Part shown: in pieces, positions 19,617 to 20,867 of the stretch
Numbering within the stretch: position 1 is the stretch's first letter
Layout: every line of letters starts with the position of its first letter
Origin: CAZIPN01 sp964541225
Lineage (GTDB): Bacteria; Actinomycetota; Coriobacteriia; Anaerosomatales; JAAXUF01
NCBI GenBank assembly: GCA_964541225.1
Contig: CAZIPN010000031.1
Coordinates: forward strand, 1-20,867
Direction: 5' to 3'
Length of the DNA stretch: 20,867 nt
Notes under the pieces: model-generated
Databases searched by the model: none
What the model saw: only the letters and a program-made list of their open reading frames with translations
What the model was told of the DNA's origin: nothing
Program-made: the position numbers and the translations under genes

Positions 19617-20867
19617 GCCAGCTGCTTGAGTTCTTCGCCCCGTGCCCGCGAGGTACTGAGGCGCTTGTCGCCGAGGAGCTGCGCGCGTTGCGCTGTCCGC
19701 GCGTCCGGCCACTGACCGGCGGTGTCTCCTTTGCTGGCGAGCTTGGAGATGGCTACCGCGCGCTTCTGTGGTCGCGGGTGGCATCGCGAGTACTCCTGAC
19801 GCTTGCACGCGTTTGTGCGACCGATGCCGACGCGTTGTACTCGGCAGTTGGCGCACTCTCGTGGGAGGATCACGTTCGCGCGGGTGGGACGATCGCTGTG
19901 GACGCGAGCGGGGTCAACACCGAGCTGCGAAACACACAGTTCACCGCTGTGCGGGTCAAGGACGCGATCGCCGACCGGTTCGTGCAGCGTTTTGGTCGGC
20001 GCCCCAGCGTGGATACAGCCGACCCGGACGTGCGCGTGAACGTCGTCATTCGCGGTGAGCGGGCGACCGTCTCGATCGATCTGTCGGGCACGCCGCTGCA
20101 CCGCCGAGGGTATCGGGAACCGGGCGTTCAGGTGCAGGCGCCGATGAAGGAGACGCTTGCGGCGGCCATGCTCATGCTCGCCGAGTGGCCGCGGATCGCG
20201 AAAGCCGGAGGCGCGCTCCTCGATCCGATGTGCGGTTCAGGGACGCTGCCGATCGAGGCGGCGCTTATGGCGGGTGATGTGGCGCCAGGGCTCACGCGCA
20301 CAAGGTGGGGTTTCGAGCGGTGGCTGGGTCATGATGCCGCAGCTTGGGAGGCGCTTGTCGGCGAAGCGCGGTCACGCCGGACGGCGGGCTTGGCGACGTT
20401 GCCCCCGATCGAAGGGTTCGATTTCGACGCTCGTGCGGTGGAGGTTGCGCGCTCGTGCGTGCGACGCGCGGGGCTTTCTGGCCAGGTGGAGATCGGGCGA
20501 CGCGCACTTTCGGCGTTGGTGGCGCCGCGGATCGGTGCGGCTGGCGAGCTGGAGAGACCAGACGACGGGCGCGACTCGGCCCACGGCGGTGATGCCCCCG
20601 GTGCCGGTGACGGCGGCGCGCGCGGACTGATGGTTGCGAATCCCCCGTATGGCGAGCGGCTTCAGGCGCGCGCGGGGTTGTCGGCCCTCTACGCGGAACT
20701 CGCGGAGGGGTTGGGCGCCGGGTTTGATGGCTGGACGCTTGCGATTATCACGTCGGATGTGGGGGTCTCGGCAGGCCTGAGGATGACGCCCAGGCGCACG
20801 GTCGAGCTGTTCAACGGCAAGATTCGCACGCTCGTGAGCGTGTTCGAGGTCGGGGAGGCAGGCAAGA
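19613..20867 (+). CDS. rlmL: RlmL-type 23S rRNA (guanine-N2-) methyltransferase, 5' part
   Basis: 418 codons are visible and the gene runs off the window. The N-terminal part (about 1-160) has the RlmL/TrmN-like and THUMP features: FAPCPRGTEALVAEEL near the start, then VRVKDAIADRF and NVVIRGERATVSIDLSG. The methyltransferase domain has motif I DPMCGSGTLPIEAAL (Asp204) and motif IV NPPYGERL (Asn343). Near the edge, LFNGKIRT fits the RlmL family. E. coli RlmL makes m2G2445; a fused RlmK half, if present, would lie beyond the window. A Gly/Asp-rich insert of about 35 residues lies between motifs I and IV. The GTG start overlaps the stop of the NlpC/CWB2 gene (GTGA), so translation may be coupled. 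Confidence 0.9.
   Translation, partial: MSQLLEFFAPCPRGTEALVAEELRALRCPRVRPLTGGVSFAGELGDGYRALLWSRVASRVLLTLARVCATDADALYSAVGALSWEDHVRAGGTIAVDASGVNTELRNTQFTAVRVKDAIADRFVQRFGRRPSVDTADPDVRVNVVIRGERATVSIDLSGTPLHRRGYREPGVQVQAPMKETLAAAMLMLAEWPRIAKAGGALLDPMCGSGTLPIEAALMAGDVAPGLTRTRWGFERWLGHDAAAWEALVGEARSRRTAGLATLPPIEGFDFDARAVEVARSCVRRAGLSGQVEIGRRALSALVAPRIGAAGELERPDDGRDSAHGGDAPGAGDGGARGLMVANPPYGERLQARAGLSALYAELAEGLGAGFDGWTLAIITSDVGVSAGLRMTPRRTVELFNGKIRTLVSVFEVGEAGK

Overview
The window is GC-rich, gene-dense bacterial DNA. It carries the three-subunit amidotransferase GatCAB, an NlpC/P60 hydrolase with type-2 cell-wall-binding (CWB2) repeats, a PcsB-like coiled-coil/RlpA-like secreted protein, a mycoredoxin-like thiol protein and several GTG starts. 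Together these point to a Gram-positive actinobacterium. My best guess is an anaerobic Coriobacteriia-related lineage, because of the CWB2 repeats and the iron-sulfur flavoprotein; this is inference and no rRNA is present to test it. A run of exactly 100 N (12300-12399) marks a scaffold gap, so this is a draft or metagenome assembly.

Layout. 1-1864: gatC and gatA, overlapping by 4 bp. 1961-2866: a membrane protein with a long Pro/Ala/Gln-rich tail. 2965-5933, minus strand: UbiB/AarF-type kinase, phasin-like coiled coil and a membrane protein with a regular 15-18-residue repeat. 6164-7726: gatB with its own leader. 7863-8465, minus: a membrane protein with a Gly/Met-rich tail. 8733-10324: a two-TM protein and a double-META lipoprotein. 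10329-11301, minus: a 63-aa charged protein and an unrecognised 191-aa protein. 11470-13736: degV (its end lost in the gap), a small membrane protein and an iron-sulfur flavoprotein. 13756-14502, minus: a membrane-anchored protein. 14583-15419: a GNAT acetyltransferase. 15445-15693, minus: a mycoredoxin-like protein. 15910-19616: an envelope segment of coiled coil plus RlpA-like DPBB, a NYN/OST-HTH putative RNase, and NlpC/P60-CWB2. 19613-end: an RlmL-type 23S rRNA methyltransferase that overlaps the hydrolase stop codon and runs off the window.

How the genes work together. GatCAB makes Gln-tRNA(Gln) and/or Asn-tRNA(Asn) by amidating misacylated tRNA; here gatB is separated from gatCA by about 4.3 kb of unrelated, mostly opposite-strand genes. 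The phasin-like and UbiB genes are separated by only 2 nt and probably form one unit. The segment 15.9-19.6 kb looks devoted to peptidoglycan remodelling, with a putative RNA-processing enzyme in its middle.

Regulatory signals. The most striking are a perfect 24-bp palindrome between degV and the divergent 191-aa gene, a perfect TGTGA-N6-TCACA CRP-type site upstream of the NlpC/CWB2 gene, and a recurring GG(T)TA-type -10 element in front of several genes on the correct strand. No non-coding stretch exceeds 300 bp outside the N run. I saw no tRNA, rRNA, CRISPR array or insertion sequence.
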